DNA of 64,000 bases from Anoplopoma fimbria (GCF_027596085.1 NC_072467.1:4303361-4367360), one strand, 5' to 3'. Shown: positions 46,148 to 60,647, counted from the first letter of the stretch. The notes: generated from the letters alone by a model not told the origin. A program made the numbers and translations.

Positions 46148-49100
46148 TGTGTGAGGTGACCAGGGAATGGTTATTTGTATAATTAATGACCTCATCCTGC
46201 TCCTCCTGCTGTCCAAGAGGGGGACAATGAGCGGGTAAAAGACAAAGAACAGGGAAGGCAAGTGAAATCAAGAGAGAGAAAATGACGAGAAGGAGTTAGG
46301 GGAGGACAGCAGGGGGACAAAGAGATTGAAGGAGGGAAGCATATGTTAAAGTCTGCACTTGATAAATAATGAGTTTTGTCAGTGACCGAGTGACCGTCCC
46401 ATTACCCCTGCTGTCTACTGGAGGGGCTATTACATAGGATTCAACCCAATAAATCCCCCCTCCCCTCTTCCCCCAGTCCTTAATTTTTCATGTGCCCAAT
46501 ATTCAGCTCTTTCCTGCCTCCTTTCTCTATCGTAGCTTCAGCGGCTCCTCTGTTCCCATGGCGATGACGCGAGCTGAATGCAAATAAGTCGTAAATACCA
46601 AGGGGACAGGACCTTGGCTCAGAGAGAAACCTGGGACTGATCACAAGCCTGCCTGTCACCGCACATCTTTTTTTTCTGACTGCTGTGAAGGTTAGGAGGT
46701 GTAGCAAGGACAAAGGCAAGAGAGGGGTGGGAGGTGACTGGTCTGTCTAGCAGAGGGACTCCAGTGGAGGCGGTAGCCCCAGGGGGTCAACCTGCCCCCC
46801 CTCAGTCAGCCCACTCTCTCTCTCTCTGGTTCCTTCTTTAATCCATTTTTAGGAGTAAATGTTTGCCCCGTAAAACATGCAGAGAAGTAGCTGACTGTCA
46901 ATACTTTAATCCAATCGATGCAAAACCATACAGACACAAACTGCACTGCTGTGATTCGACGTTTTACCATCCCAATGATTGGAGGGATGACCTGGAGTAA
47001 TACCAGGAGGAGGAGATGATCTCCTCAAATTACGCCTGCCTCTCCCCGAACCCCAAGGGCTCTCCTCCTCCTCCTCGTCTGCCAGTAACAAAGACAATCT
47101 GCCTGAGCCGTCTGACCGGCGTTTGGCTTTGGTTTGCGTGGCAGTGGTGCACCTGTCAGAGGTGTGGGGCCCATCTGTACAGTAACAAGCAGCTTAGTCC
47201 GGTGCCTGCAGCAAGAGGTGGAGCTGGCACAGTCTGGCTTGTGTTACTGCTCTCCAGGGAGAAGCCGTGCATGTGTGTTGTGGGTTATAGAATGAGTAGG
47301 TCACGTTGGCTCATTAGAAGAACAAGGAAATGCAAGTATGAGTGTGTTTAGAAAACAGTGTGGACAGGTGCATCCTCTTTGTACATCGCATTTGTGCGCA
47401 TACTTTGTTAGTTAGTGGTTTGCATTCCTGAGGGATCATAGCGATTCATTGTCCATAAAGAAGGAGAGTTGAATAGTTACGAGGGGCTGAGAGGTTTACA
47501 AGGGTTATAAGCACAGCTGCATCCTGCGTGTAGACAAATGAGTCTTACGCAAAGGTCTGAGGAATGAAAAGTCTTTGGCTGGAGTGTGAGGAGTGCAGGG
47601 AAACTTTGAAACAATAGTTTATGGGTTTTCAGTAGTTGTTTTATTTCATTGTAATGTAAATAGATTTGGATTATCGTTAAACATACACAAGCAATTGATC
47701 AGGGTGAAAGTGTAATTGGCACAGACTAAATGATTAATGAAAAACATAATCAACTGATTAATTGATTATGGAAAATAATCCTGGTTTACATAGGACATAG
47801 GATAGCAGCCCCGGGACGTACTTTTTAGTTGTTGATGCACCCCTAAATAAGTGCAAACAACCATTCTATAGTTAAAAAATCAACATTTAGGACAGGGATT
47901 CTTTTCAGAGTCTCTGTCCAGATTCTAAAAGCACCCAGACACACACAAAAACACACACATATACACATACAAATGGTGTTAACCAATGTTTCCTCCTTTT
48001 TCCCAGTATCCCAGTATTGTCCCCCGGGAGTACGATCATGTATAACCCATTTCCCCCTCATGATCTGGCCTGTTCAGATTAAATATGTAGCCATATCATC
48101 AAACATTTAACGGTCATGCTGCAACAAATCAGATTCCTAATCGTGTGTGGACTTTGGGGATGGGGACTCACATGCATGTCTTGATCCTAAGTCGATGTGA
48201 GTGTGCTGTTTGCATGCTAGAGTAATTCATAAAAGTTGTGGAGACTTGCTGGCAGACCGGCATGCCTGCTCACCGGAGTGTTAATTGTTAAATCAGTGTC
48301 AGGGAAACAATGCTTCCATGGCCACTTAACGGTGTTGGTGGGTACACGCCCGTCTATCTGTGTCTATTTCTGTGCATGGCGTAGGCTGGGAAGCCTCCTC
48401 GGCACTGGGGAAAGTGGGCTAAGTTTACTGGGGCAGAAAATGCAGGAGCGTGACTCAACCCAGCGCCTTCCTACAACCAGTCTCTAAAATATGCCTCTGT
48501 CGCATTCTGTCTGCTTAGTGCCTCTCAGCCAAACACTCACTCTGTGGAGGGAGGCTTGTATGTAGGACAAGAGGGACAGAGACTGGCTACGACCAAGTCC
48601 GAAAAGGTGGAAGGTGTGTGCGTTTGTTTTATGAACGCCCTTTGAGCCCCCTTTGTAACAGATATTCTATTAATTTTCTACTCAGATATTTCAAAGAACG
48701 TTTACTCTGGTTATTCTGAGTGCGAATGAGTCTGACTCAAATCCAAGGTGACTTTCACTGCGGCAAGAATGACATAAGATAGTAGACACAGCACCTGCCT
48801 CCCCCCTCCCAGGCCTTTCTAGAAATCACCCACACACACTTGCATTCACACACACATATACACGCACACACACCCGGCTGCACCAAGAGAGATGCGCAAA
48901 GAGAGAACCATTCGCTGTAATGTGAAATGACAGATTTGGGGTGCCGAGTGACACAGCAAAAATTCAGATTACTAACAGCGCAGCAGAGAATGACTTCGCA
49001 GAATCCCTTTCATCTGCACTTGCTGTCCATCGTCACTTGAGGCTGATAAAAAAAAGGCAAGAATGATAACGAAAAAACAGGAATAGACAGAACAACTGAG

Positions 49101-50636
49101 AGCAAAAGATAAAAATACTCGGAGACAGAAACAGACCTACATTAAATAAAGATATTTTGATACTAAAAAACGCGTACAGGCAGAGTGGTAGGCATAGAAA
49201 ACACAGACATACGTTTAGTCAATAAAACAATTTAAGGTCATTTGGCCAAACATGTGAGGTGCAGTGTTGCATTCTCTGCAGACTTGTAGACTTTAACACC
49301 TACTTGTGCATTGTATAAGACTTGCAGTAAACCCTTTAGACAGTTAGCTGCAAACAGGTGCTTAAGAGGCTTTATCAACATGGCTGGAATACTAGATACT
49401 ATTTTTGAGTGTGTGAGTGTGTGTGTGTGCAAACCTCAAACCACTTGGAGGATTGCCCAGAGTTTGATTAGCACATATCCCTATTTTCCATGCCAGGTGG
49501 CCATCACAACCAATGAGGCTCACACAGACACACACTCCGCACTCTTGCTCCGAATAAGAATTAAAGAGCAAAACTGTCCTCTGAGTTTTTACCATCAGTC
49601 AGAATCAGAGAGGCTTGTTAAGGCCGTTTTTTGTGATGCACAGTCTGAGATTACATTACATTACAGTCATGAGATGCTGCTGTTACCGACACTCTGGTGT
49701 TCCTAATGCTCACTGGATTACTGGGACAGTCGACTTTCACGAGGAAACTGGCGGCGAAGACGGATGGAAAAACTCCTCAGACTTAAACTGCCTCAGCGCG
49801 ATTCATCTTAAGGTACTGTAAAATGTAGTGAAGTTGGTTTTGAGCTAACAGTAGTTTGTGTAGCGGGGTATTTATTTGTTGAATTTGTTACCATTTCATT
49901 ATGCTAATATATTTATCTATAAATCTATGGTAATGTTAATGAGGCAGTGTTTATATGGGGATTCTTGTAAATTGAACCTTTATATTCAGATAAATCTGTG
50001 CAGACACCGTAGCTTGTGTCTCTTTTGTGTAAATCACACAGTAATGTGTTGTAATGAGTGTTCCCTGCATATGTGTGTTGGAGCACAATGTGCTGTTCGC
50101 TTCTGCGTATTATGCAAAGAGGTGAGGGGATATTAAGCTCTCTCTGTGATGATGACCGTTGTAAACATTGCACCAGCGTTTCATTCCACCACCTTCACTG
50201 TATTCTACACAGAAATCTGGGTTTTAACCCCATGTGTACCGTGGAGTCACACTGGGACATGCCGGCCTGTGCCGCCTCTCTGTTGGGGGCTAAGCTCCTC
50301 GCTAATGACAAATGCTGATCCAGATAGGCTACCTGCCGCTCTCGACACTCTTCGCTGCATTCAGACTCCAAGTGCCACCTGCTCCACAGTCTTAGTGGCA
50401 ATATCCTGTCCATCTTCACCATGCTGGAGGGTATTTATAATACATGAGCGGCATGCAGATGAGAATTAGAGGGATATTTCTGAGTTATTAATGGCGGGGT
50501 GTTACATATTCACAGCAGGCAGCATTACTAGCGACTTCAGGAAGTCAGGGAAAGCCTCCTGAGGGCAACAAAGGGCTGATGGATCCGTGCACTCTATCTT
50601 TAACACCCAGTGATGTGTGTTATGGCGAATGTGTGC

Positions 50637-50670
<34 letters not shown>

Positions 50671-52571
50671 AATAGACTCGGTCACACCCCAGTGCTCCTG
50701 ACCACAGACTTGATGTAAGGACTGATGAGTGGCTCATCCAGCTGACCTCACACCCAGGAGAGGTCAGTGAGGGCAAAGGTCATTGGCACTCTGGGTCTAT
50801 ACGGTTTTGGAAGAGGGCAGGAGAAGGCCAGGAGGGAGAGATAAGATTGAGAGGGATGTTTCTGAGAGGCAGTTAGGCTGAGAGAAAGAGAGAGAGAGAC
50901 AAAGAGAGATGAGCAAGAACAGGTGGAAACATGTTTAATGTGAGTCAGGAGTGAAGGATTTCATCTGGACCAAAAGGATGATGTGAGATCATCAGATTCC
51001 TTTCTTGTCTCTGCACTGTCATCACAAAGCTCTGGCAGAAAGAGTAAAAATAAAAGAGCCAGCGTCGTATATCACTAATACACTAAAAATAAACAAGATT
51101 GTCTCAGAGATATTGTAAAGCATAGCAGAGAAATCTGATCACTAACCAGTTGCGTGGTCTGGTTTCCTGCAGTAACCTGATTTCCCCCCAGTAACTTGGT
51201 TACTTTAGCGCATGTAAATGTATTTTCCCGCTTCCTTACAGCTCGTTATTGTCTTCAGTCATATCCTGTTTGTTGGACCAGCCCAGCTTAACTCACTTTA
51301 CCCCTTACCCCTCGCTCTCTGACTCAGCCTCTCTGTTTCTTCCTTTCTGGTTAACACAGAGAGAATGGGGGGGTACATTCCACCAGCGTTTGCCGGAAAA
51401 ACAAAAACAAACCCCTCTCCACGGAGCGTCCCACTAACATCCTTCGTCCCCTCTGCTTCCCTTCTTTTCTTCTACTTCCCTTCCTCCCTCAGTGAATCCT
51501 TGCCCCTCTGCTGTGCACCCTTATCTCCCCTCCCACCCCTCTCCTTCCCAATCAGCCCTCTACCCTACATGCCCTGTCCTCTGTAACCCCCACCCTGCCC
51601 CTCCCCGTCACTGTTACATAAGCTTCCAGTCATAGATCCAGGCGGTATCGCTGTTGTTTTCGTCCTGTGAGTCTATCGGAGCCTCAGCATCCAGGGCCAG
51701 TGCTTAATGAGGCCCCTACAAAGGCCCATTGATAAGAGGCCCAGTGTGAGAGAGGATGACCCCAGCCAAGAGCACCCAGAACTGGGCATCGGCTGCCCCG
51801 GGCCCTCCCTCCACACAAAGACCTCCACTGTGGACAGAGACCTGAAAGGGCACAGACAGAAACAGGGAGAGAGAGAGAGAGAAAGTGGAAAAAAGAGGGA
51901 GGAGATGTCCTGTTGAGACAAAGATATAAAAAAAAAAAAAAAAAAAATGAAACAGATGTATGACTTCATCACTTAGACTTCATCACATCGCTTTTCTGAC
52001 CATAAGCTTCCTCAGTACATCCAGAGAACAGTGAGACCAACCCTCTGCCCTCTCTCTGCCAGGGAGTTGTCAGAGTCTTTATCTCACCCGTGGATCATAA
52101 CTGAGATCTGAACAGAGGGGACTACAAGGCTCTAGTCTGTCACAAATTCTCGTCAGTAGCCATTGGTGGCTCAAAGTAGCGCTCAACGCACTTTGCGGGG
52201 AGCCCCATGCTCTTTTTTGCAAACATTGGAAGCACTAACGGGAATCCAGAGGGTTTCGGAGCCAAGTCTGGTGGAGATAGTGTTGTTTGTTTATCAGATT
52301 TTGGCTACAACTGATCGTTTGGGAAGCTGTCTTGGATTGGGAATGAAAGCAGAATGTGGACAAATTAGGCTGGACTGTTAGAAGCTGTTGTGGAATGATC
52401 ATTGGGAGAATTGGGATGTCACACAACTGGCATGGCTTAACAACCTCATTTAAGTCATCCGTCGGTATCCCATGATTACACCTAATAACAGAGAGAGAGA
52501 CAAAAGGAGTGCAGCCAGAGTGTGAGAGGCTTTTATTTTGTTGGATGGTGTTTTTTGCGATCGTCTGAAGG

Positions 52572-52637
52572 ATGACTCTGGCAACACGGCTCGAGGACTT
52601 AGAGGTGACCCTGGAACACATGCTTATGGACGTCTTT
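52572..52637 (+). CDS. Candidate first coding exon 3 of the unidentified multi-promoter gene
   Basis: The ATG at 52572 opens 22 codons beginning MTLATRLEDLEVTLEHML and ends at the consensus donor GTAAGT (52638), phase 0. The peptide has an amphipathic, acidic, coiled-coil-like look. Start context is moderate (GAAGGATGA). Not recognised by homology. It could be a chance frame, but the donor is strong and the phase matches the other three candidates. Confidence 0.38.
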
Positions 52638-55095
52638 GTAAGTTTGCTTTTTCCCATTTTTTTTTTGTGTTGAATGAAGTTTAATCACAATAGTTGTTAA
52701 ATCCGGCATGTGTATTTAACTGAATGTATTTCTTTGAGTCTTTCATCACAATTCTTCTCACTTCTCTCTGTGTTTCATATCTGTGACCTCTCTGGTGCAT
52801 AATTGCAGTTTGAGACCAGAGGCCAACATCTGTTCCCATCTCTTTCCAGATGCTCTCCTTATTAATTGGCACCAAAAAAATGTGCTGATTAAATGACGAG
52901 CTATGCGCATGGAAATTTCATTAAATAACACGCTGACCGGGAATGTAACCTGGACTGCACGGCCAAAACATGACTCAACACTGGGTTAATCCAAGGAGTT
53001 AAGACTTTGGGAATGTGATGTTTCATCCAAACAACTTGAAAATATTAACTCTAGATACTTTGCTTACTTACTTTTTTTTGTGGTCTGCAGCCTTTATATT
53101 TATCTGCATGTAGCCATACATCTTTTGATTAGGAAGGAAATAAATCTCCAAATGAAGGAAGTGAGGATTGAGAGTGAGGAAATGAAGGGATGAAAGAGGA
53201 ATAAGAACGTCTAATGGATGTGATTGTCAGGTTTCTATTGCCCGTGATGCTTGGTTAGAGGTAGATTACTCAGGCCCCTGTGGTTTACAAAGCAGTCGGG
53301 CTGTGGGAATGAAAAACTGCTCTATACCGCATCCCTCACGCACACAGATACACACTCGAATCCATTTAGATGCAATAATATGCAGTTGCACATGCAGTCT
53401 TTCTTTGCACACACACACACACACACACATTGTACACACAAGACATCAGAATCCCTGGTTGCTTTGATCTGCCGGCTGCTGTAATGAGTTTGGTCGTTAA
53501 GCTGCTGTTTCCCTTTAACATTGTTTACAGGCATAGGCATCTGTCGGAGGAAACAGTAATCTGTCCTTTCCCGATATATATATATATATATATACTGTGC
53601 TTCCAATGAACTCGATCAGCGCTAACTCCACTGCCACGGGGCGTCGATGTCGACGACATATGTGGATATATGCCTCCTGAATCCATCAACCTATTGTGGA
53701 GATTTGGTCATTTTCATATATATCCGATAGATGATTTATGACTGGAGCAATAAAGATTAGCGTTGATGGGCAGAACAGGATTTGGATTATAAATTCATGC
53801 ATGTCGTGTGGAAAAACAGGAGTCCTCAACATTTCCTCTCAGCATCCTAATTAGACTGCTTATTTATTTATTTATTTCTCTAATTGCTGGAAGAGGCTGG
53901 AAAACAGAGGTTTATCTGGCCACTTTGCATACTTGAATGAGAAATATTCAAATCGCATGCACTCTTTCCAGGCTGCTTGCTCAGTGAGCGTGCATATGGC
54001 ATATGCACGAATTCATCTCAATGCACATGTACACACACACTATAAAAGAGGCCTAATTCAGTGAACCATCAGATGAGGGCTGGACGAGTTAAATACTTTT
54101 ATGGGAAGTCTTACCAGCAGCAGACGTGTGTCATGGATCAGGCATCTTATATTACGGAGAAACATTTTGTCCAAAACAGGACAAAACAGCAACAGTAATA
54201 TACTGTTTGTATTGACCTTCAGTGTAAAGTGTTAAACATTTCTGTATGTGTGAATTACCCCAGCAGTGAGCAGAGACAGGGGTCATTAGGGGAATATTAA
54301 GGGTCATTAGAATAATGACAGTGCTTCTCCATCCTCCAGTAGAGAAGGACCCCCAGAGCCCTCGCTAGGATGCTCATTGGCTTGAAGCAGCCGCTGAGTG
54401 CACAGCTATTTTCATTATAGCAGCAGCGCGTATGAATGATTCAGGAAAGCCGAGAGGATCCGAGGCGATGAACTTCCTTTACAACCTCTTTTACTACAAG
54501 AAAAGGAGGTCACTATTTTGTTGCCTCGATTGCTCGCAGGAAGCTGGAGTGGAAGGGAGAGTCGTTTGCAACCTTGTAGATTTTTTCAGGTCAACACTTT
54601 TATTTCTTCTGCATCGAAACCACTATCAGAGATATAAAGCACATGAATGCACACGACATGAATTCAAAGTCAAGCCTACTAGCTTAGAATTCAGAAATAT
54701 AGGGAGAAAATCCATCAGCGCTGTTTAAATCAGCTTATAATTTCAAGAAACAGCACACAGCCATTGTTACAAAGGCAAGGAATATTTGAAATTAGCAGAC
54801 CCCCCCCCCCTCCCCATGGATGTTCATTTAAGGAAAATAATAATTTTAAGGGAAACCGAAACAATAATCTACGTAGCGTGATTTCTATTTACATTTGCGG
54901 TCTCGTTCACATAGCAACGGACAAAGCATCACTGCCACATACACAGTGACGAGAAATAGTGGAATTGTCTGTATGTGGTGAGTGAATTTTTTTTTCTGGC
55001 TGCTGTAAAATGTCAGTTTTGTGGCGCCAAATCATCTTGTGCCAAAGCTGCTGTGTATTGTGTCGCTGGTCCGCTAAGCTGCGTGAGCTGCAAGG

Positions 55096-55138
<43 letters not shown>

Positions 55139-56034
55139 AGAGATGGCAACTCCTCTTGCAGAGGCTGCCTCACAGTCTTGCACAAAGGCTGACAGTCACG
55201 TCAGGCAATGAAGCGGCGTGATTAAAAATGCATTTCGATCCTTGTGTAGTCTAATTGAATCTCCTCCTCCTGCACCACACAAACGTCTCCCCCCCCCCAG
55301 TCCTCTCCCCCAACATCCTCATCCCCTTCTATGATGTAGGCCTGCAGCCAGAAAAAATATCCCCCCGTTCTCACTCTTCTTCCTCCAACATCCCTTGTTC
55401 TTCTCTTCCATCTCAGCTGCATGGGATTGTTTCCCTGCTCTCCTTTCCAGCAGCCATAAAACACTAGTTCATGTCTTTTGGAGAGCTGGTCTGCCACAAA
55501 GGGCCTGCGGTCTGTGAGAGCATTCAGCCTGTCAGGAGCACAAACACTGTGAAGTACTGACACCAAGAGCTCGCACTCTCCACATTGTGAATTGTGTCAC
55601 GATATTGTTGATTAATGTGTTTGTAAGTGCACGTGCATAACCTATTTTTATGCTCTCCTCCTTTGACTGTGCTACTGTAGATGGGTTGTTTCGGATGGAG
55701 GTTATTGACTGGGTGTGTTATGTGTGACCATTCTGTTATGCAATGGGTGTGTCCTCTGCCCAGGGACAAAATAGTTCAGTTATAGCACACTGACCTCCTC
55801 TTTCTTTCTCCTTCCGTCTCTCTCGAGCTCTGTCTGTCTCCCTCTCTTCTCTCCCCTTCCACATTTGTCTCTCTCTTGCTCTGCCTCTCTGTCCAACAAA
55901 CAGTCACCCTTTCTACATTAATCTGATAGTGGTATTGATCGGTATGAGGCTGAAGTCACGGTGTCATGTACTGTCATGGCAGAGGCATAACTTTGTACAA
56001 ATCTGAAGTCTTTTCTCGGCTTTCCTTTTTTAAC

Positions 56035-56195
56035 AATTTTTTTCGGGCATTTTTGCATTTATTTTGTACCAAACAGTATAGAGGCAGACAAAAAACAGAG
56101 AGAGGGGAATGGCATCCAACAAAGATCCTTAGGCAGAATCTAACAGGGGACGTTGGGGTTATGTGGCAGGCCTATGCTGTTGTATACACAGCTGT
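56035..56195. mobile_element. Degenerate tRNA-like SINE relic
   Basis: Reads TTTTTCGGGCATTTTTGCATT, then a purine-rich GAGAGAGGGGAATGGCATCC, then AACAAAGATCCTTAGGCAG and AATCTAACAGGGGACGTTGG followed by GGTTATGTGGCAGGCC. This is the order of a dispersed teleost SINE whose consensus has a tRNA-like GGxxTCGAACCGGGGAC segment. The tRNA-like part is heavily mutated here. Boundaries are approximate, and the identification is from memory of the consensus. Confidence 0.6.
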
Positions 56196-59100
56196 ATTCT
56201 ATATTATATTGTCGACAAATCCAATACAAATTCTGAAATCAACGTTGGTTAATCTTTCTATTAATACTTTGATTGCTATCCTGTTTGTGGCGTTCAGCCC
56301 GACCACTTTCATTTCTACTTTAGATGCAAAAAAACAAAACAGGTCACAAATGATTATTTACTAAAACAGCTGGATACTGTGCTGGTTAAAAATGTTCTTA
56401 ATCAGGAGTGGATAGTGGATTTATTGGGGACTAGTTTCAGTTACAGATTAATATACACACATGGTGTGCTAGTGTGTATCTACAGCGCCAGGAGGATGTT
56501 TGTGGCATTGAATAAAAATAAACTACAGCCCATGTTCATTGTCATGAAGGGAAATGTCATCCAGTGCAATGGTGTGACTCACTGGTTTTGGCCTATGGCT
56601 CAGAAGTATTGTCTTTTACAGGGTTTAGATACACAGACAATACTTGGTAGGGTCAATTAATCGTTTGTGTTTGGACTTATCATAATAATATAGAATAAAA
56701 TAGTGGACACATTTTTGTGTTATTTTACATTATGGGAAAACTTTAGTTCTCTCCATAATATAAATTACATTTGAATAATATAGTCAGATTTAGCAATCAT
56801 TGGTTCATTCTGGCTGCAGAATCATCCAAATATATAGAAGAAAAACAATTATCATAAACTGGATCCTTACTGCCACTAATCAGCTGTTACCATTCAGCAT
56901 TAAATTTCTCTGCCATGCATAGTCCAGATTCTGACCAGCTGCAGAGGCTTTCCAGTAGCCTTGGGTGAATAATTCAGAAGCCTTGTATCCAATTCACTGG
57001 GGCAAATTGCTCATCCAGTGCCGCATTCTGTTATGCTGCTGCTCTCATAATAGGCTACTGATTGGCCCATTGGAATGATATATTCTAATTCCATTAAGGC
57101 ATGAATGACTGTATAATGCCAGTGTGTGAGTGTGGATGTGGACTGCACCCAGACAAAGATATAGTTACCTTTCCCAAGGCAATGTCTTCACACCTTGCCA
57201 AGGTTATAAACAAAGTACATTCAACGATGGACGTGTTTTTTCAGTCTGTCAACATTACTTTGGTGCCACTGGCTGAAATTTTAATCATATTGAAACACAA
57301 GCAGATATGCAGTACGCGCACACACAAACACACACACACACAGTCAGTCATGGTGGGGTGAGCAGATGTTGTGCTGTTTGTCCAGGACAACCCGTCCCCG
57401 TATTACACCAAATTTCTCGGAAATATAAATACGTCCCAGTTTTCACAATGAATAACACAAATGTCCCCGTTTCCTAAAAAATTACAAAAAACGCTCAGCC
57501 TCTCTGTTACCTCGCTGAGCATGTCAAAGTGTTTCCCAGGCCTTCGCACACAGACACTGCTGAGGGGTTGGTAATTGAAGTGGATGCTTCCCTGTGGAGA
57601 AGTCATTATGATTGGTTCTGGCCTGATGAAGGGTGGGAGAGCCCGCTTTCTGCTCATCTCCCTCTCATGAGATAGAGAAAAAGACAACACTGGCATACAC
57701 TTAGAAGCACACAGTGAGAAATGAATTAAATTACTCTGTGAGGGTGGTATTGTTTAGCTACATAACCGTTTATCTCTGTTTTTTTGTGCGATGGCGCTGT
57801 AACTCAACTCTTTGTAATTTGTGGAGTCTTGGAACACAAACATTCAACCCCCTCCCTCGATGCCTGGGACGGAATGAGAGTCCAGCTAGAGGGCATTTCC
57901 ATAAACACACCCACATAAACACAAACACACACCCACACACACACGCACACACAGGGAGGAGCAGGACCATAGGGATGAGTCAGACAGCCGTGGGCAGAGA
58001 CTGGCTGGGTTATCAGGGTAAATTAATGCGTAACAGTGCCAGGAGTCTACAATTGAGAGCCATTGCTTCTTGTTATTACAGCTAGGAACAAAGACACAGC
58101 AGACACACACAAACACACAGTAGAAATGAAACCCAGACAGTCCAGACGCTTTGTTTGCACCTCCCTCATTAGCATCTCTCATAACCAGGTAGTGATCTTC
58201 TCTCTTTCTTTTCTTTGTCTCTCTCTGCTGTTAAAATAGGATTTTTATTGGAAATGTATTATTAGCCATTTGTTCATTTAAAGGACAGCTGGTGCGAACT
58301 GATCAAGCACAGTGAAGCGTGGCAAAATCTCCCAGCTTTTTTCGCCAGAGTTTTGTATTTTTGAGGCTTATTTTTGTATGCAATATTTTTTATTACCAAG
58401 TGCAAATCCCATTTGCTTTTATTTTTGCATGCCTGTTGACTGAAATGGGTCATTGTGCATGTAGCCTGAGGCATCAAGAATAGTGTTGTTGCTTTTTTTT
58501 AGTTGCTTTTTTCCCCCTCCCGTCAAGACGAGGGCTTATCACCTCAGCGGATTTGAAGCAGTGGAATTTAAGTTAAGAAAAACGAGAGCTGCGGAGGAGA
58601 ACAAACAAACACAAACCGTACTTAAACTGTTCAATTAGGAGTGTATTGTCGTCTCCCTGTCAAGGTGTCATACGAGCTCCCTATTAAAGCAGTGAGGTTT
58701 TGTCTCCTGAATCAGCGGTTGCTGTTAATCTCTGTCATCTAGATCTGAATTAACATCAAATGCACCAGGAACAATGCAAACAGAAATGAATGGTGTTCTT
58801 TGGTTTCCCTTTTCATTTTCTCCAAAATGTCATCTTCAAGACCTGGATGTCTGCAGACTAAGTTTATAAATAGCCCTCTGATATTTCTCATGTAGGCCAC
58901 AGTCACTCACACACTGATGGGGGCCAGGGTATTGAATAAATAATGCTTTCTGGGGATTACCACCGCAGATGATTTTTCCCCTGTATGCTTGTCCACGAGG
59001 CTTTAGCACAATGTGTGTGTTTTGTGTGTGTGTGTGTGTGTCTATGTAAGTGTGCCATATACAGTATCATGTCACTAAAGCCATCGGGGGTCCTCACTTA

Positions 59101-59752
59101 AAGAAATGATACGGGGGATGGAAAAGGCTTATTTGGCTGCTCATTTTGACAGGTGGCTTTAATCTGATTGACCGAACATCAAATCAACTCATAACTGTGA
59201 TCACAAAGCTAAATACCACTGGTTATAATACAGCGCTGCCGGCTAACATTAGCTAGCTAACTCATGCAAGATGTAAGCTGTTATATGCATTAACCTACTG
59301 TACATGTGTGTGTGTTTGTGTACATATGTGCATCTGTGTACGCCTACATATCTGTGTGTGCATGTGTGTGTCGATCCACTTAAGTTGATCAGCTGACAGT
59401 TCAGTATTGATGTGCGGAGGCGAACAGAGCCCAGCAGTGAGTGATGACCAGAATATGACAGTAAGTCACTAGGTGCAGCTGTAACTCACGAGTCCAATAG
59501 CTTAAATGGACATGTAAAGACCACCGTGGTGCAAACAGAGGACTGACTCAGCTCTCCGTTGCTGCAGCCATCACGATAAAAGATCTCTGCTGGAGCCTCG
59601 CAGCGAAAAGTCCCCCACTGTCTCAGCTTTGTGGGGTGGAAAAATCAGACCAATTTCCACACTTTTCTGCATGCACACAATGCACCAAGTGATAGGATGA
59701 TCAATATTTTCATGCATGAGCTTTGTGCGTGCTTGACTGCAATGTTGTATGC

Positions 59753-59754
<2 letters not shown>

Positions 59755-59822
<68 letters not shown>

Positions 59823-59840
59823 GTGTGTGTGTGTGTGTGT
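59755..59840. repeat. (TG)n microsatellite with one CG interruption
   Basis: TG run of about 86 bases with a single GCGT interruption near 59818. It lies about 200 bases left of the candidate promoter at 60.05 kb. Confidence 0.93.
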
Positions 59841-60049
59841 TCCCCCTTTGTGTCCTAGTCCAGACAGTGCAGGGAGAGAAAACTGGATGTGGGATTTCAA
59901 AGATAATCTCCCTACCAGATGGCAAAACATCCCATATTCCTTTTGAGGTTTCCCCACGTGATCCCCTGTAAGGGCTGAGCATGTGTGTGTGTGTGTGTGG
60001 GTGTGTGTGAATGGTGGGGGTATATATATATATATGCTCACACACAATT

Positions 60050-60369
60050 ATTATTGGATCACGTGACATGGGCGCGTATGCTAATAACAGCCGTAACGTC
60101 ACATTAATCCAGTGACCTGGTTAAGCCCCCAACTGAAGGAAGTGAGTGTGGGAGGCAGGGGGGGGAGCTGCCAGAGCCGGAGAGAAGGGAGAGGAGAAGA
60201 GAGAGGAGAGACAAAGCGCGCTCCCTCTCCCTCTCACACACACACACACACACTCTCACACACTCATTCACCTCCTGAGCAGCAGAGTGGAGCGTAGCTG
60301 AGCGGGAGCAGAATGGGAAGAGTTTTAAGACTAATAGAAGCAGAGAGAGGCACATAGGGCTGCTGTACT

Positions 60370-60403
<34 letters not shown>

Positions 60404-60554
60404 CATCACACACTTCTTTCCACATACACACCCACGCGCCAAGCTTGGTGCGTGAACCCCGGCTGCCAGGCTGGACGGGACGGCGAGGACACCCACCTCA
60501 CACTCTCACACACATGCTCGCACACCCACGGACACACACACTCTGGAGCGTACT
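60050..60554 (+). promoter_or_regulatory. Candidate promoter and 5' UTR of first-exon unit 4
   Basis: Within 60 bases there are an inverted CCAAT box (ATTGG, 60053-60057), a palindromic E-box TCACGTGA (60059-60066), a CRE-like AACGTCAC (60095-60102) and TAATCC (60105-60110). A TATATATA tract lies just left of this. A G-rich leader follows with an upstream ATG at about 60312 that opens a short frame (MGRVLRLIEAERGT, stop). More CpG occurs at 60430-60490 than in the surrounding intron-like DNA. This is the best-looking promoter of the four candidate units. Confidence 0.5.
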
Positions 60555-60647
60555 ATGGGGGTCCAGGGAGCAGTGACGCCCGGGAGAACCCGCCGGCTGA
60601 TGCTTAAGCTGCCGGTGGGGACTCTACGGAGGAACAGCGGAGAGAGG
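60555..60647 (+). CDS. Candidate first coding exon 4 of the unidentified multi-promoter gene
   Basis: The ATG (context TACTATGG) opens 31 codons beginning MGVQGAVTPGRTRRLMLKLP and ending RRNSGER at donor GTAAGA (60648), phase 0. The peptide is basic, with a Ser in an RRNS context that would suit basophilic kinases such as PKA, and it sits behind a CpG-richer leader. The frame remains open upstream without another ATG nearby. I do not recognise the protein; the rest of the gene would lie beyond the window. Confidence 0.52.

Larger units (their letters stand above)
52638..60040. other. Gene-poor stretch
   Basis: No convincing coding exon. Contains (AT)n at 53574-53593, (AG)n at about 55101-55130, the SINE relic at about 56035-56195 and a long GT array at 59755-59840. 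Non-repetitive blocks at about 53860-54010 and 58530-58760 could be regulatory; this is judged only from composition. Confidence 0.4.

Noticed and set aside
47680..47840. AT-rich inverted motifs (AATCAACTGATTAATTGATTA) resembling a hAT-type MITE
   Set aside because: No target-site duplication or terminal inverted repeats could be defined.
54421..54520. A possible exon with ATGs (MNFLYNLFYYKKR) after a TTATAG acceptor-like site
   Set aside because: The only nearby donor is a poor GTCACT, and there is no recognisable homology.
56379..56660. Plus-strand frame of 93 codons right of the SINE relic
   Set aside because: No homology, no splice signals, AT-rich sequence; chance frame next to a repeat relic.
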